Assembly (NCBI GenBank): GCA_963804865.1
Contig: CAWDSH010000042.1
Location: 600,115 to 664,114, forward strand
Source of the DNA: CAVVEQ01 sp963804865
GTDB lineage: Bacteria > Chloroflexota > Anaerolineae > Anaerolineales > Anaerolineaceae
Direction of reading: 5' to 3'
DNA length: 64,000 nucleotides
Part shown: positions 1 to 9,825 of the stretch, piece by piece
How positions within the stretch are numbered: the stretch's first letter is position 1
Layout: every line of letters begins with the position of its first letter
The notes under the pieces: generated by a model
The model's input: the letters and a program-made list of their open reading frames with translations, nothing else
Database searches by the model: none
What the model was told of the DNA's origin: nothing
Made by a program: the position numbers and the translations under genes

Positions 1-1
1 T

Positions 2-487
2 GATCTTCCCGGCAAAGAAATGATTTCACGCGTGCGATCGGTCCTGAAATTGATGGGTTTGACCGAATTCGCAAATACCCAGGTACGCAAGTATTCGGGA
101 GGGATGATCCGCCGCCTGGAGATCGCCCAGTCCATGCTGCACCAGCCGCAGGTGCTCTTCCTGGATGAGCCCACCATCGGGCTCGACCCGGGCGCGCGCA
201 AGCTGGTTTGGGAGCACATGCAAAAGTTATGTTCCCGCTTTGGCACCACCATCTTCCTCACCACGCACATGATGGAAGAAGCCGACCAGATCTGCGACCG
301 CGTGGCGATCATGCACCTGGGGAAGGTGGCTGCCATCGGCACTCCAAGGGAATTGAAAGCCGGTATCGGAAAAAAGAATGCCACTCTGGATGACGTGTTC
401 ATTCATTATGCCGGCAGCGGCATCGAATCGGGTGGCGCCTGGAAGGATACTTCACGCACAAGGAGGACAGCCAAACGATTGGGCTGA
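2..487 (+). CDS. ABC transporter ATP-binding protein, DrrA-like (5' end outside window)
   Basis: C-terminal two thirds of an ABC-type ATPase that powers the membrane permease encoded just downstream. The reading frame is open from base 2, so the gene begins before the window; the Met at base 20 is internal. Visible are the ABC signature (YSGGM, a variant of LSGGQ), Walker B (LFLDEP), the D-loop (GLDPGAR) and the switch histidine (LTTHMMEEAD). A late LDDVF motif is typical of drug/antibiotic exporter ATPases of the DrrA/CcmA group. Walker A lies upstream and cannot be checked. The permease starts 6 bases after the stop, so the two are co-transcribed. The substrate is not predictable. Confidence 0.93.
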   Translation, partial: DLPGKEMISRVRSVLKLMGLTEFANTQVRKYSGGMIRRLEIAQSMLHQPQVLFLDEPTIGLDPGARKLVWEHMQKLCSRFGTTIFLTTHMMEEADQICDRVAIMHLGKVAAIGTPRELKAGIGKKNATLDDVFIHYAGSGIESGGAWKDTSRTRRTAKRLG

Positions 488-493
488 TACATC

Positions 494-1282
494 ATGAATC
501 CATTATCCGCGATCCCCCAATTCTTCAAAAAAAGCCTGGTCATCACCGAGCTCGAAGCGCGCAAGCTGGCGCATGATCCCATGGAGCTGATAACGCGCGC
601 CATTCAACCTGCCCTGTGGCTGCTCGTCTTCGGGCAGGTCGTTGCCCGTGCACGGGTCATCTCCACCGGCGGCTTGGAATACCAGGACTTCCTGGCTCCC
701 GGCATCCTGGCGCAGAGCGTGCTGTTCATCGCCATTTTCTACGGTATCCAGGTGATCTCGGAACGGGATATGGGCATCCTGCCCAAGTTCCTGGTAAGCC
801 CGGCTCCCCGGGCTGCCCTGGTCACCGGCAAGGCGCTTTCTGCCGGGCTGCGCGGTCTTTCACAGGCTTTTATCGTCTATATATTGTCTTTACTCCTGGG
901 GGTGAAGATCAATTGGCATCCACTCGCGCTCCTGGGTGTGGCGTTAATGATCATCCTGGGAGCCGCGATCTTCTCCACCTTCTCGATGATCATCGCCTGC
1001 ATTGTCAAGACGCGCGAGCGTTTCATGGGATTCGGGCAGGTGCTGACCATGCCGCTCTTTTTCGCCAGCAACGCCATTTATCCCATCGCGCTCATGCCGG
1101 GCTGGCTGCAGGTGGTCGCCAATATCAACCCGCTGACCTACGAGGTGGATGCGCTGCGCGCCCTGATGGTCGTTGGGGGCACCAGCACCTACGGGCTGGG
1201 ATTGGATTTCCTCGTACTGGGGGTGGCGAATATCGTCCTGATCGCCATCGGTGCGAAGATGTATCCCACCATTGTGTATTAA
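494..1282 (+). CDS. ABC-2 type transporter permease, DrrB-like
   Basis: 262-aa integral membrane protein of the ABC-2 permease family, the partner of the preceding ATPase. It has about six hydrophobic segments (near residues 35-50, 75-90, 115-135, 145-170, 180-200 and 230-255). It carries the family's conserved late stretch around NPLTYEVDALRALM. Length is typical for DrrB-like exporters. The start follows the ATPase stop by 6 bases and the operon ends at the hairpin at 1291. Function is probably efflux of a lipid, drug or polysaccharide; nothing in the sequence identifies the cargo. Confidence 0.92.
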   Translation: MNPLSAIPQFFKKSLVITELEARKLAHDPMELITRAIQPALWLLVFGQVVARARVISTGGLEYQDFLAPGILAQSVLFIAIFYGIQVISERDMGILPKFLVSPAPRAALVTGKALSAGLRGLSQAFIVYILSLLLGVKINWHPLALLGVALMIILGAAIFSTFSMIIACIVKTRERFMGFGQVLTMPLFFASNAIYPIALMPGWLQVVANINPLTYEVDALRALMVVGGTSTYGLGLDFLVLGVANIVLIAIGAKMYPTIVY

Positions 1283-1283
1283 A

Positions 1284-1318
1284 TAAAAAAGGGGCAATTT
1301 GCTAATTGCCCCTGCTTT
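1284..1318. terminator. Bidirectional intrinsic terminator between convergent operons
   Basis: A perfect 9-bp stem (ggggcaatt / aattgcccc, 1291-1299 with 1304-1312) and a 4-base loop. A-rich sequence (ataaaaaa) lies on the left and T-rich sequence (tgcttttatt) on the right, so it can end both the plus-strand ABC operon and the minus-strand rpsO-pnp operon. It sits only 21 bases from the pnp stop. Confidence 0.9.
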
Positions 1319-1332
1319 TATTATTTGACGAT

Positions 1333-3570
<2,238 letters not shown>

Positions 3571-3743
3571 GAGTTTCAACTCCCTGTTAAGTTTCCCACC
3601 CGGTCAGGGACTGAGGGCTGCCGAGGACGCACCGTCCTTACCAGCTTTCAATTCCCAACCCGTGGGCGCTAATTTATCGCACTTGTCCCAAAAAAACGAG
3701 CAGATGGAAGTGCTTGACCATCCACTCGTCGCGAGGGCACGTT

Positions 3744-4013
3744 CTACTTTTGGCGGAGGGACAACCGCTCGGTGATGGCCATGAAGCGGTCGAAATTTTC
3801 GCGCTTCAAATAAGCCAGCAGCCGGCGGCGGTGACCCACCATTTTCAGTAAACCACGCCTTGAGGACTGGTCGCCCTTATTGCCGCGCAGGTGCTCCGTG
3901 AGCTGGGTGATTCGCGTGGTCAATATGGCGATCTGTACTTCCGGCGATCCGGTATCGCCCTCGTGCTTTGCGTATTCTGTGATGACCTTGCCTTTTGCTT
4001 CCTTCGTAATCAT
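3744..4013 (-). CDS. rpsO: 30S ribosomal protein S15
   Basis: 89-aa primary 16S rRNA-binding protein of the small subunit platform. Length and motifs match the family: the early GDTGSPEVQIA block, the LTEHLR...KGDQSSRRGLL segment and the HRRRLLAYLK helix. A Shine-Dalgarno TAGGAGA lies upstream of the ATG. The gene is followed after 173 bases by pnp on the same strand. S15 often represses its own translation through its leader; no such structure was worked out here. Confidence 0.98.
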   Translation of the reverse strand: MITKEAKGKVITEYAKHEGDTGSPEVQIAILTTRITQLTEHLRGNKGDQSSRRGLLKMVGHRRRLLAYLKRENFDRFMAITERLSLRQK

Positions 4014-4094
4014 GACTTCTGCTATCTCCTAAATGATTTTGAGCAGGTCTCCATGCAGGCAGCAGCGCCGCCGGCAGGACCAGTCAATGTCGGA

Positions 4095-4103
4095 ATTATA
4101 ACA
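4095..4103 (-). promoter_or_regulatory. Candidate extended -10 promoter for rpsO-pnp
   Basis: On the minus strand, TGTTATAAT (a TGn extension plus a perfect TATAAT) lies about 80 bases before the rpsO start in a 190-base gene-free stretch. No good -35 hexamer is seen at 16-18 bases, which fits an extended -10 promoter. The call rests on motif and position only. Confidence 0.5.
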
Positions 4104-4203
4104 GGATTGGGGGGTTTTGGGAGGTAGGGGGATTCGACTTGGGGTGGTGGTTTTTATTACAAAATATAGGAAAAAGGATCAAGCAATCTTATCCAGCTTG
4201 TAT

Positions 4204-5028
4204 TTACGCCTGGTTTTTGATGCTGGGGGTGGATCTTGGCAGGATCTGGCGCATTTTGACCTGGTCATCACTGGATAGGCTGGGCAGGAAGCGCCGCATC
4301 AGGCGTAGAAAATGACCGGACGCATTGGATTGGATCAGGTGTTTGAAATATTCCAGGGCTTCGACCGGGGAAGTTCTATAGAGCCGCTGGCATGTAACCA
4401 GCAGGCGCTTCTGCAGGGCGAGGTCAGTCTCCAGCAGCAGCGGTTCGAGGATGTTGAAGATCTCAGGTAGATTCTCCAAACCGTGCTCGGAGAGCAGCGG
4501 GTCCAGCGCTATCAGCCCGATCTCCCGAACGCGGTAATTCTTGTGACGGCACCAGTTATTTACCATTGCCAGCCAGGCAGCAGGATCACTGGCGCGAATC
4601 TTCACACCGCTTTTTGCTAGTAGCTCTGCCAGTAAGGTGGTATCTTCACCGGGCTGGCACCATTTCTTGAGGGTTGTGAAATATGATTTTGGTTCATTGG
4701 CTGACGCTCGACCGAGTAGGAAGATGGCGATCTGGCGCATCTCCCGGTATTCACTTTTCCAAATGCTGTCCAGAAGCTCAAAGTTGCACTGGATGACATC
4801 CCCGGTGACCCGGTTCAATTCCATTTCAAGCTGGCGCATGACCAGGGGAGGAACATTGAAAGATGGGATCTGCCCAGATTCAATGATCTCCTCACCGTGG
4901 CGGTAAGAACGATCGCCGTAATGCTCGAGCAGTGATTCCAACCCTTGCCTGAAGGCGGGGGGATCCTGAAATAATTCGCTGAGTCTGACGATCTGGATCC
5001 GCAAGCGGGCTAGTTGAACGGCAGGCAT
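4204..5028 (-). CDS. HEAT-repeat protein, AlkD-like
   Basis: 274-aa, almost entirely helical protein. The pattern (LLDSIWKSEYREMRQIAIFLLG, then a region with W at regular places, then NYRVREIGLIALDPLL) resembles the HEAT-like repeats of the AlkD/DNA alkylation repair family. I could not confirm the catalytic Trp/Asp set of AlkD, so glycosylase activity is not claimed; it may be a scaffold. It begins 30 bases after the proS stop and runs in the same direction, so is probably in that operon. No clear Shine-Dalgarno precedes the ATG. Confidence 0.65.
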   Translation of the reverse strand: MPAVQLARLRIQIVRLSELFQDPPAFRQGLESLLEHYGDRSYRHGEEIIESGQIPSFNVPPLVMRQLEMELNRVTGDVIQCNFELLDSIWKSEYREMRQIAIFLLGRASANEPKSYFTTLKKWCQPGEDTTLLAELLAKSGVKIRASDPAAWLAMVNNWCRHKNYRVREIGLIALDPLLSEHGLENLPEIFNILEPLLLETDLALQKRLLVTCQRLYRTSPVEALEYFKHLIQSNASGHFLRLMRRFLPSLSSDDQVKMRQILPRSTPSIKNQA

Positions 5029-5058
5029 ATGTTGATCTATAGAGAAAAGAAGGCAGCC

Positions 5059-6492
5059 TTAATAGGCCTTGGCAAAATATGCTTTATCTTTTGCCGGTTT
5101 TCCGCAAACGATGCATTTCCCTGCGGATTCTTTTTGATCCAGCGGGATGCAGCGGGTGGTCGCTTTGGTATCTTCCTTGATTTTTGTTTCGCATTCCGTT
5201 GAACCGCACCAGTATGAAAATGCCCAGCCGTCCTCGACAACCTTTTGGAGCTCGCTGTAATCTTTCGGTTCGAAAATGTGCGCATCGCGGAATGCGAGTG
5301 CCCGGTCGTATAGCGATGCCTGGATCTCGGTGAGCAATTCAGCCACCTGGGCTTCCAGGTTTGCCTGTGGGACGAAGGTCTTGCCTTCCCTGCCGGGTTT
5401 ATCGCGCCGCGCGAACGCAACGCTGCCCTTTTCAACATCCTTGGGACCGATCTCGATCCGCAGCGGAACACCACGCATTTCCCAATCGTTGAATTTGAAT
5501 CCGGGAGTGACTTCGGTGCGGTCATCCACTTTGATCCGGAAAGATTTGAGCTGCGCAGCAACCGATTCGACCACTGGCATAACTTTCGATCTTTCCTCGT
5601 CAGTCTTGTAGATCGGCACGATCACCGCCTGGATGGGCGCCAGCCGGGGCGGGAAGATCAGTCCCTGGTCATCACCATGCGTCATGATGATGGCGCCGAT
5701 CAAACGCGTGGAAGCCCCCCAGGAGGTCGTCCAGCAATATTGCTGTTCGTTATTGATATCCAGGTATTGGATATCGAAAGCCTTGGCGAAATTCTGGCCG
5801 AGGTTATGCGAGGTGCCTGCCTGCAGCGCTTTGGTATCTCCCATCATCGCCTCGATGGAATAGGAACGGGCAGCCCCGGCGAATTTTTCCGTGTCGCTTT
5901 TTCTGCCGGGGAGGACCGGGATGGCGGCATCTTCCCCGGCAAAATCAGCGTATGTCTGCAGCATGCGCAGGGTTTCTTCCTGGGCTTCATCAGCGGTGGC
6001 GTGGGCGGTATGCCCTTCCTGCCAGTAGAATTCCAGCGTTCGCAGGAAAAGTCGCGTGCGCATTTCCCAACGTACCACGTTCCCCCACTGGTTGATCAGC
6101 ACCGGGAGATCGCGGTAGGAGCGGATCCATTTGGAATACATGTACCCGATGATCGTTTCGGAGGTTGGGCGCACGACCAGCGGCTCCTCCAGCTTTTCCC
6201 CACCGCCGATGGTCACCACCGCCAGTTCAGGTGAAAAACCCTCCACGTGCTCCTTCTCTTTTTCAAGAAAGGACATTGGGATGAATAGCGGGAAGGCGGC
6301 GTTGACATGCCCGCTGGCTTTGAAGCGCCGGTCGAGGCTCTGCTGGATATTTTCCCAGAGCGCCCAGCCGTACGGTCGCACCACCATGCAGCCGCGCACG
6401 GGGGCATAATCAGCCAGCTCTGCACGTTGAATGACCTGGTTGTACCATTCTGAGAAATTTTCGGTCCTGGTGGGGAGTTTATCTGTGCTCAT
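5059..6492 (-). CDS. proS: Prolyl-tRNA synthetase, archaeal/eukaryal type
   Basis: 477-aa class II aminoacyl-tRNA synthetase that charges tRNA-Pro. The class II motifs are seen (PLFIPMSFL, then VVRPTSETIIGYMYSKW, then WEMRTRLFLRTLEFYWQEGHTAHA). The anticodon-binding domain follows (about 290-390). A C-terminal zinc-binding domain has CGSTECE and CIVCGK cysteines and ends with a Tyr (AKAY), the hallmark of the short ProRS form that lacks the bacterial editing insertion. This form is common in some Bacteria including Chloroflexota. All key blocks are intact. Confidence 0.97.
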   Translation of the reverse strand: MSTDKLPTRTENFSEWYNQVIQRAELADYAPVRGCMVVRPYGWALWENIQQSLDRRFKASGHVNAAFPLFIPMSFLEKEKEHVEGFSPELAVVTIGGGEKLEEPLVVRPTSETIIGYMYSKWIRSYRDLPVLINQWGNVVRWEMRTRLFLRTLEFYWQEGHTAHATADEAQEETLRMLQTYADFAGEDAAIPVLPGRKSDTEKFAGAARSYSIEAMMGDTKALQAGTSHNLGQNFAKAFDIQYLDINNEQQYCWTTSWGASTRLIGAIIMTHGDDQGLIFPPRLAPIQAVIVPIYKTDEERSKVMPVVESVAAQLKSFRIKVDDRTEVTPGFKFNDWEMRGVPLRIEIGPKDVEKGSVAFARRDKPGREGKTFVPQANLEAQVAELLTEIQASLYDRALAFRDAHIFEPKDYSELQKVVEDGWAFSYWCGSTECETKIKEDTKATTRCIPLDQKESAGKCIVCGKPAKDKAYFAKAY

Positions 6493-6568
6493 ATTATTAC
6501 AACTTTCTGTCTGGATGAATTGAATAATCGATTATAGTGTACGTTTTGGCATGCTGATTGAGTGAATA

Positions 6569-7114
6569 TCATCCCGGAACTGATTTTGTGATGAAATCCA
6601 TGGCAGCGTCCACGTCCGGCTTGAATAGCATGCGCTCCCAGTCGAGATCGGGTGCGTAACTTCCAAGCTGCTTGCGGTACGTGGTCATGGTTTCCTGCCA
6701 GCCTTTGCCGATCAGTACCAGGGGTTTGGACTGGACGGCTTCGATGATCATCAAATTCCACATCACTGCAAGCTCAGCCAGGGTGCCGGCACCGCCCGGG
6801 AGGGCGATGGCTGCGGTACAGCGGCGGATGAGATATTCGATCCTTCCAATTAGAGCCGGCAGGCAGACTTCCTCCTTCACCCAGGGGTTGACCTTGGCAG
6901 GTCGCCAGCTTTCCAGCTCCTCGCAGCTTACACCGATCACGTGACCTCCGTGCTCATTGCAGCCGCGTGATACGGCTTCCATGGTGCCCATGTATCCCCC
7001 GGTCATCACGATGTGACCTGCTTTCGCGATCAGTTCACCCAGGTGATAGGCTTCCTGGTATGCCGGTTCTCCAGGGCGGGGATTCGACCCACCGAAAACA
7101 GTGATGATCATCAT
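6569..7114 (-). CDS. LOG-family (lysine decarboxylase-like) nucleotide phosphoribohydrolase
   Basis: 181-aa Rossmann-like protein of the LOG/YgdH family. The signature is PGGAGTLAE (family PGGxGTxxE) at about residue 105, preceded by GGYMGTMEAVSRG at about 40. Family members release the base from nucleoside 5'-monophosphates, for example cytokinin-type nucleotides in plants; the older name 'lysine decarboxylase' is misleading. The bacterial role is generally unclear. It starts 16 bases after the DinB gene stop, in one operon with it. Confidence 0.88.
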   Translation of the reverse strand: MMIITVFGGSNPRPGEPAYQEAYHLGELIAKAGHIVMTGGYMGTMEAVSRGCNEHGGHVIGVSCEELESWRPAKVNPWVKEEVCLPALIGRIEYLIRRCTAAIALPGGAGTLAELAVMWNLMIIEAVQSKPLVLIGKGWQETMTTYRKQLGSYAPDLDWERMLFKPDVDAAMDFITKSVPG

Positions 7115-7130
7115 TACACTCCGTAACTCG

Positions 7131-7928
7131 TTAAATAAAATGTGCCAGGTTGAGATATTCGCTGAGATCCAGGTTGATGCTGATCTCCGGGTGTCCGATC
7201 AAGCGGCCTTCAAGTTCGCCCAGCGCGGCATAGATCATTTTTGTCATTCGCATGGCTTCTGTGGGCGGAAGGTCGATGGCTGCCATGGTCTTTTCGATCT
7301 GGATGGTATGCTGGCGGATATGAGAATCGAATCGACCCAATCTGAACCGCAGGGGCATGGGTTCATCTTCCCAGTAATACATTCCAAAATTAAGGTCCTG
7401 GTCCTTGATGCCGCTCAATTGCTTGGTGATATATCCATGTACTTTCAGGTAAAAAGTCATTATTTCTGCCATGGAACCGGCAAATGTCGTCATATTGAAT
7501 CCGCCATGGTCTTTGAAAAAGGGATCCCAGAAATTATCCGGGATCTGACCGGGGGCATCACGATGGGAGAGGTTGTAATGGAAGACACCGAAGAACGTCC
7601 ATTCCGTTTCTACGATATGGCTTACGGTTTTGCGGACTGACCATTCCCCCGGGGAAGGTTCCACGTCCAGCTTGTAATCGGGACATCCAAGCAGAACTGC
7701 TTGTAAATTGCAAAAGGATAGGTGATGCTGGGCAAGCCTGCGGTGTACGGTGGTCTGCTGAACTCCGATCATCGCAGCTGCCTGCCTCAATTCCTCGTAA
7801 ACTCTGAAAAAGATGAATCGCAATCCCTCTTCATAACCCTTCCAGTTCCAGGGTTCATTGAGACGGCTGTCATCCAGGAATATCATTTGCTTGGCGAATT
7901 CATCTACTTGTTGTCTGATGGATATCAT
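7131..7928 (-). CDS. DinB/DUF664-type four-helix metal-binding protein
   Basis: 265-aa protein with the DinB_2 pattern: a GEWSVRKTVSHIVETEWTFF segment carrying the first metal His, and RFDSHIRQHTIQIEKT carrying the late HxxxH pair. Members form a four-helix bundle with a divalent metal; several act as thiol-dependent transferases, but many are uncharacterised. At 265 aa it is longer than the usual 150-170 aa because it has an extra N-terminal helical region (about residues 1-80). It lies 28 bases after the MazG-like gene. Confidence 0.85.
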   Translation of the reverse strand: MISIRQQVDEFAKQMIFLDDSRLNEPWNWKGYEEGLRFIFFRVYEELRQAAAMIGVQQTTVHRRLAQHHLSFCNLQAVLLGCPDYKLDVEPSPGEWSVRKTVSHIVETEWTFFGVFHYNLSHRDAPGQIPDNFWDPFFKDHGGFNMTTFAGSMAEIMTFYLKVHGYITKQLSGIKDQDLNFGMYYWEDEPMPLRFRLGRFDSHIRQHTIQIEKTMAAIDLPPTEAMRMTKMIYAALGELEGRLIGHPEISINLDLSEYLNLAHFI

Positions 7929-7956
7929 TGACTACCTCCGGGGGCACTTGGGTCGT

Positions 7957-8268
7957 TTATTCCCACTTTCTTAGTGAATTGACCTCGAGCTTGGTGAGAA
8001 TGGCACTCTCCAGGTCGATCTTTTCCAGCCTGGCCAATTGAAAAAGGTATAGTGCCACATCCGCCAGCTCTCCGGGCAATTCCTTTATATTATGACATTG
8101 ATTTCCCCATTGGTAATGCTCCAGGACTTCTGCTGTCTCAAGCGCTAGCGAGATGGCCATATTGCGGGGTGTCTGTGGTCGTGGGCTCTTCGCAGAGTAC
8201 CAGGATTTGGATTTTACGAATTCATCCATTTTATCGGAAAGATATTTGATATCGTGAATTTCAGTCAT
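7957..8268 (-). CDS. MazG-like nucleotide pyrophosphohydrolase (dCTPase type)
   Basis: 103-aa all-alpha NTP pyrophosphatase. The conserved metal-binding pattern is ETAEVLEHYQW (ExxE) at about residue 45, followed by ELADVALYLFQLA (ExxD) at about 66. The small size and TPRNMAISLALE block resemble the house-cleaning dCTP/5-methyl-dCTP pyrophosphatases. A strong AGGAGG precedes the ATG, and the start overlaps the previous gene's stop (ATGA), indicating translational coupling to the GT87 gene. Confidence 0.87.
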   Translation of the reverse strand: MTEIHDIKYLSDKMDEFVKSKSWYSAKSPRPQTPRNMAISLALETAEVLEHYQWGNQCHNIKELPGELADVALYLFQLARLEKIDLESAILTKLEVNSLRKWE

Positions 8269-9500
8269 GATTCCTCCTGAGCATAGGAAAGTTCCTTTGA
8301 TTTTTTGTCGTTGCTAAAAAAGAACAACCAGATCAGGAAGATGCCGTAGATGAAAAGAGGCCATTCATCTGCAGAAGGGATATACCATTTGCTGATGATG
8401 AATACCCCCCACGATAGGATCAAGGGAAAGAACCAGAAGGCAAAATCCACTTTCCAATCCAACTTTTGCTTCGTTCCCATCCAGCAAAGAAGCGGTACCA
8501 GGAAACAAAGTTGTTCGTAGGATATTCCGTGCGGGTGGAACAGGTAAGTGGCAAAACCGATCCAGGCAATCAGCTTGATATCTGGGAGCTGTCCTTTGAA
8601 CCAGCGAAAGAGCAGCCAGACGGAAATTCCCGCGCAGGCAATTCCTGTGATCCATGTTCCAAGGCTGATCATTTGAGGTGAATCAAAAACCGCCAGGAAA
8701 TTGGAGATGGTCGGACGACTTTGGACATAACCGGCATATTCCTGGATGCGCGCTAGCCATTGCGGGAGCCAGCCGGGAACCGTGAGGAAAGAGATCCCGA
8801 AGAGCAGCAGCCAGCAGGCAATCAGGCTTGCCAGGAAATACCAGTACTTGCGTTTTAACGCTACCAAAGCAATAAAAATTAAAAAGAACCAGGTGAACTG
8901 CGGTTTTGCAGTGATCCAGGCAATACCCAGCCCCATGATGATTTGCAGGACAGGAGAGGGGGTTGCGCGGTGAACGAATAAACCGTAGAAGAGGATCAGG
9001 ATCGCGGCAATGGTTACCGCGAAATTACCCAGGATAAGTCCAAATGACACTGGGTAAAAGATCAGGAAGGTGATCCCCAGCCATTTGGGTGCCTTTGGAA
9101 AGGAGAGATAAGCAGCGCTCACCAGCAGCAGGATATTGATGACCATCCAGGCAGATTCTGCCCAGGGATAATCCATCCATGCGAAGGGCACAAGAATGAA
9201 CAGGCTGTATGCAGGGTAGGCAAAAGCGACCTGGTCCTGTTCGGAGGTTGCGGGTCTGCCGTAAATGCCGATCTGGCTGAGCAGGGTCACTTCTTCGCTG
9301 TAGGGATTCTTTCCTTCCATGAAATTCGAACGGGCAGCCAGCCAGAAGGTATAGAAATCAGCCCCGAGGGGTGATTTTGAAAGCACCGAATGAAGCGCAA
9401 CCGTGAACGCTACAAGGACAACGAGGGTTACCAGGGCGATGGTCAGGATTTTAAGCTGCTTGTTCCCGTTCTCTTGCTCTTTAGGTATGTGTGAGTTCAG
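8265..9500 (-). CDS. GT87/DUF2029 membrane mannosyltransferase-like protein, probable CTG start
   Basis: Multi-pass membrane protein of the GT-C fold, GT87/DUF2029 group, which uses polyprenyl-phosphate sugars for extracytoplasmic glycosylation. Motifs include the early GADFYTFWLAA (catalytic Asp region), NPYSEE and about nine hydrophobic helices. A conventional start (GTG at 9386) would remove the first membrane helix and has no ribosome site. The frame stays open upstream to a CTG at 9500, preceded by GGGGGAAG and overlapping the previous stop as CTGA. That start adds a Lys-rich N-terminus and a hydrophobic helix (about residues 17-36), as expected for this family. Confidence 0.85.
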   Translation of the reverse strand: MNSHIPKEQENGNKQLKILTIALVTLVVLVAFTVALHSVLSKSPLGADFYTFWLAARSNFMEGKNPYSEEVTLLSQIGIYGRPATSEQDQVAFAYPAYSLFILVPFAWMDYPWAESAWMVINILLLVSAAYLSFPKAPKWLGITFLIFYPVSFGLILGNFAVTIAAILILFYGLFVHRATPSPVLQIIMGLGIAWITAKPQFTWFFLIFIALVALKRKYWYFLASLIACWLLLFGISFLTVPGWLPQWLARIQEYAGYVQSRPTISNFLAVFDSPQMISLGTWITGIACAGISVWLLFRWFKGQLPDIKLIAWIGFATYLFHPHGISYEQLCFLVPLLCWMGTKQKLDWKVDFAFWFFPLILSWGVFIISKWYIPSADEWPLFIYGIFLIWLFFFSNDKKSKELSYAQEES

Positions 9501-9736
9501 TTCTTCCCCCGTTTCCCCTTATGTTGATTCACCTTATTTTTATTGAGGGTTTTAAGCGCAACCTGCGCTGATTTGACCTGTTCGGGATGCCAGCCTTCCT
9601 CCGAGATCATGATTTTTAAATGTTTTAAAACAGCCATCTGTTCATCTATGGTCAATTTTTCATACATTGCCCGGATCAATTCTGGATCACGGGAAAGGAT
9701 CTGCTCCCAAACAAGATCGACAGGGTTCATTGTCAT
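9497..9736 (-). CDS. Small hypothetical protein (79 aa)
   Basis: Unrecognised 79-aa soluble protein: an acidic helical first half (about residues 5-45) containing WEQILSRDP, a WHPEQVKSAQVALKTL segment, and a basic Lys/Asn/Gly tail. It overlaps the next gene's proposed CTG start by 4 bases. Its own start could also be the ATG two codons later. The first half shows enough regular helical periodicity and the overlap is tight enough that I believe it is real. Confidence 0.6.
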   Translation of the reverse strand: MTMNPVDLVWEQILSRDPELIRAMYEKLTIDEQMAVLKHLKIMISEEGWHPEQVKSAQVALKTLNKNKVNQHKGKRGKN

Positions 9737-9771
9737 TGTTAAAGACTACCAGAGGTAAAAAGTTACGTCAA

Positions 9772-9806
9772 GAAAAAGACCCGAAGGTCTGATCAACCTC
9801 CGGGTC
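9772..9806 (-). terminator. Intrinsic terminator after EF-G2
   Basis: Minus-strand hairpin with arms gacccggaggt and accttcgggtc (9796-9806 with 9778-9788; one mismatch), followed by tctttttctt. It lies 20 bases after the EF-G2 stop and separates it from the 79-aa gene operon. Confidence 0.85.
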
Positions 9807-9825
9807 CTTGTTATCAATAAGATTT

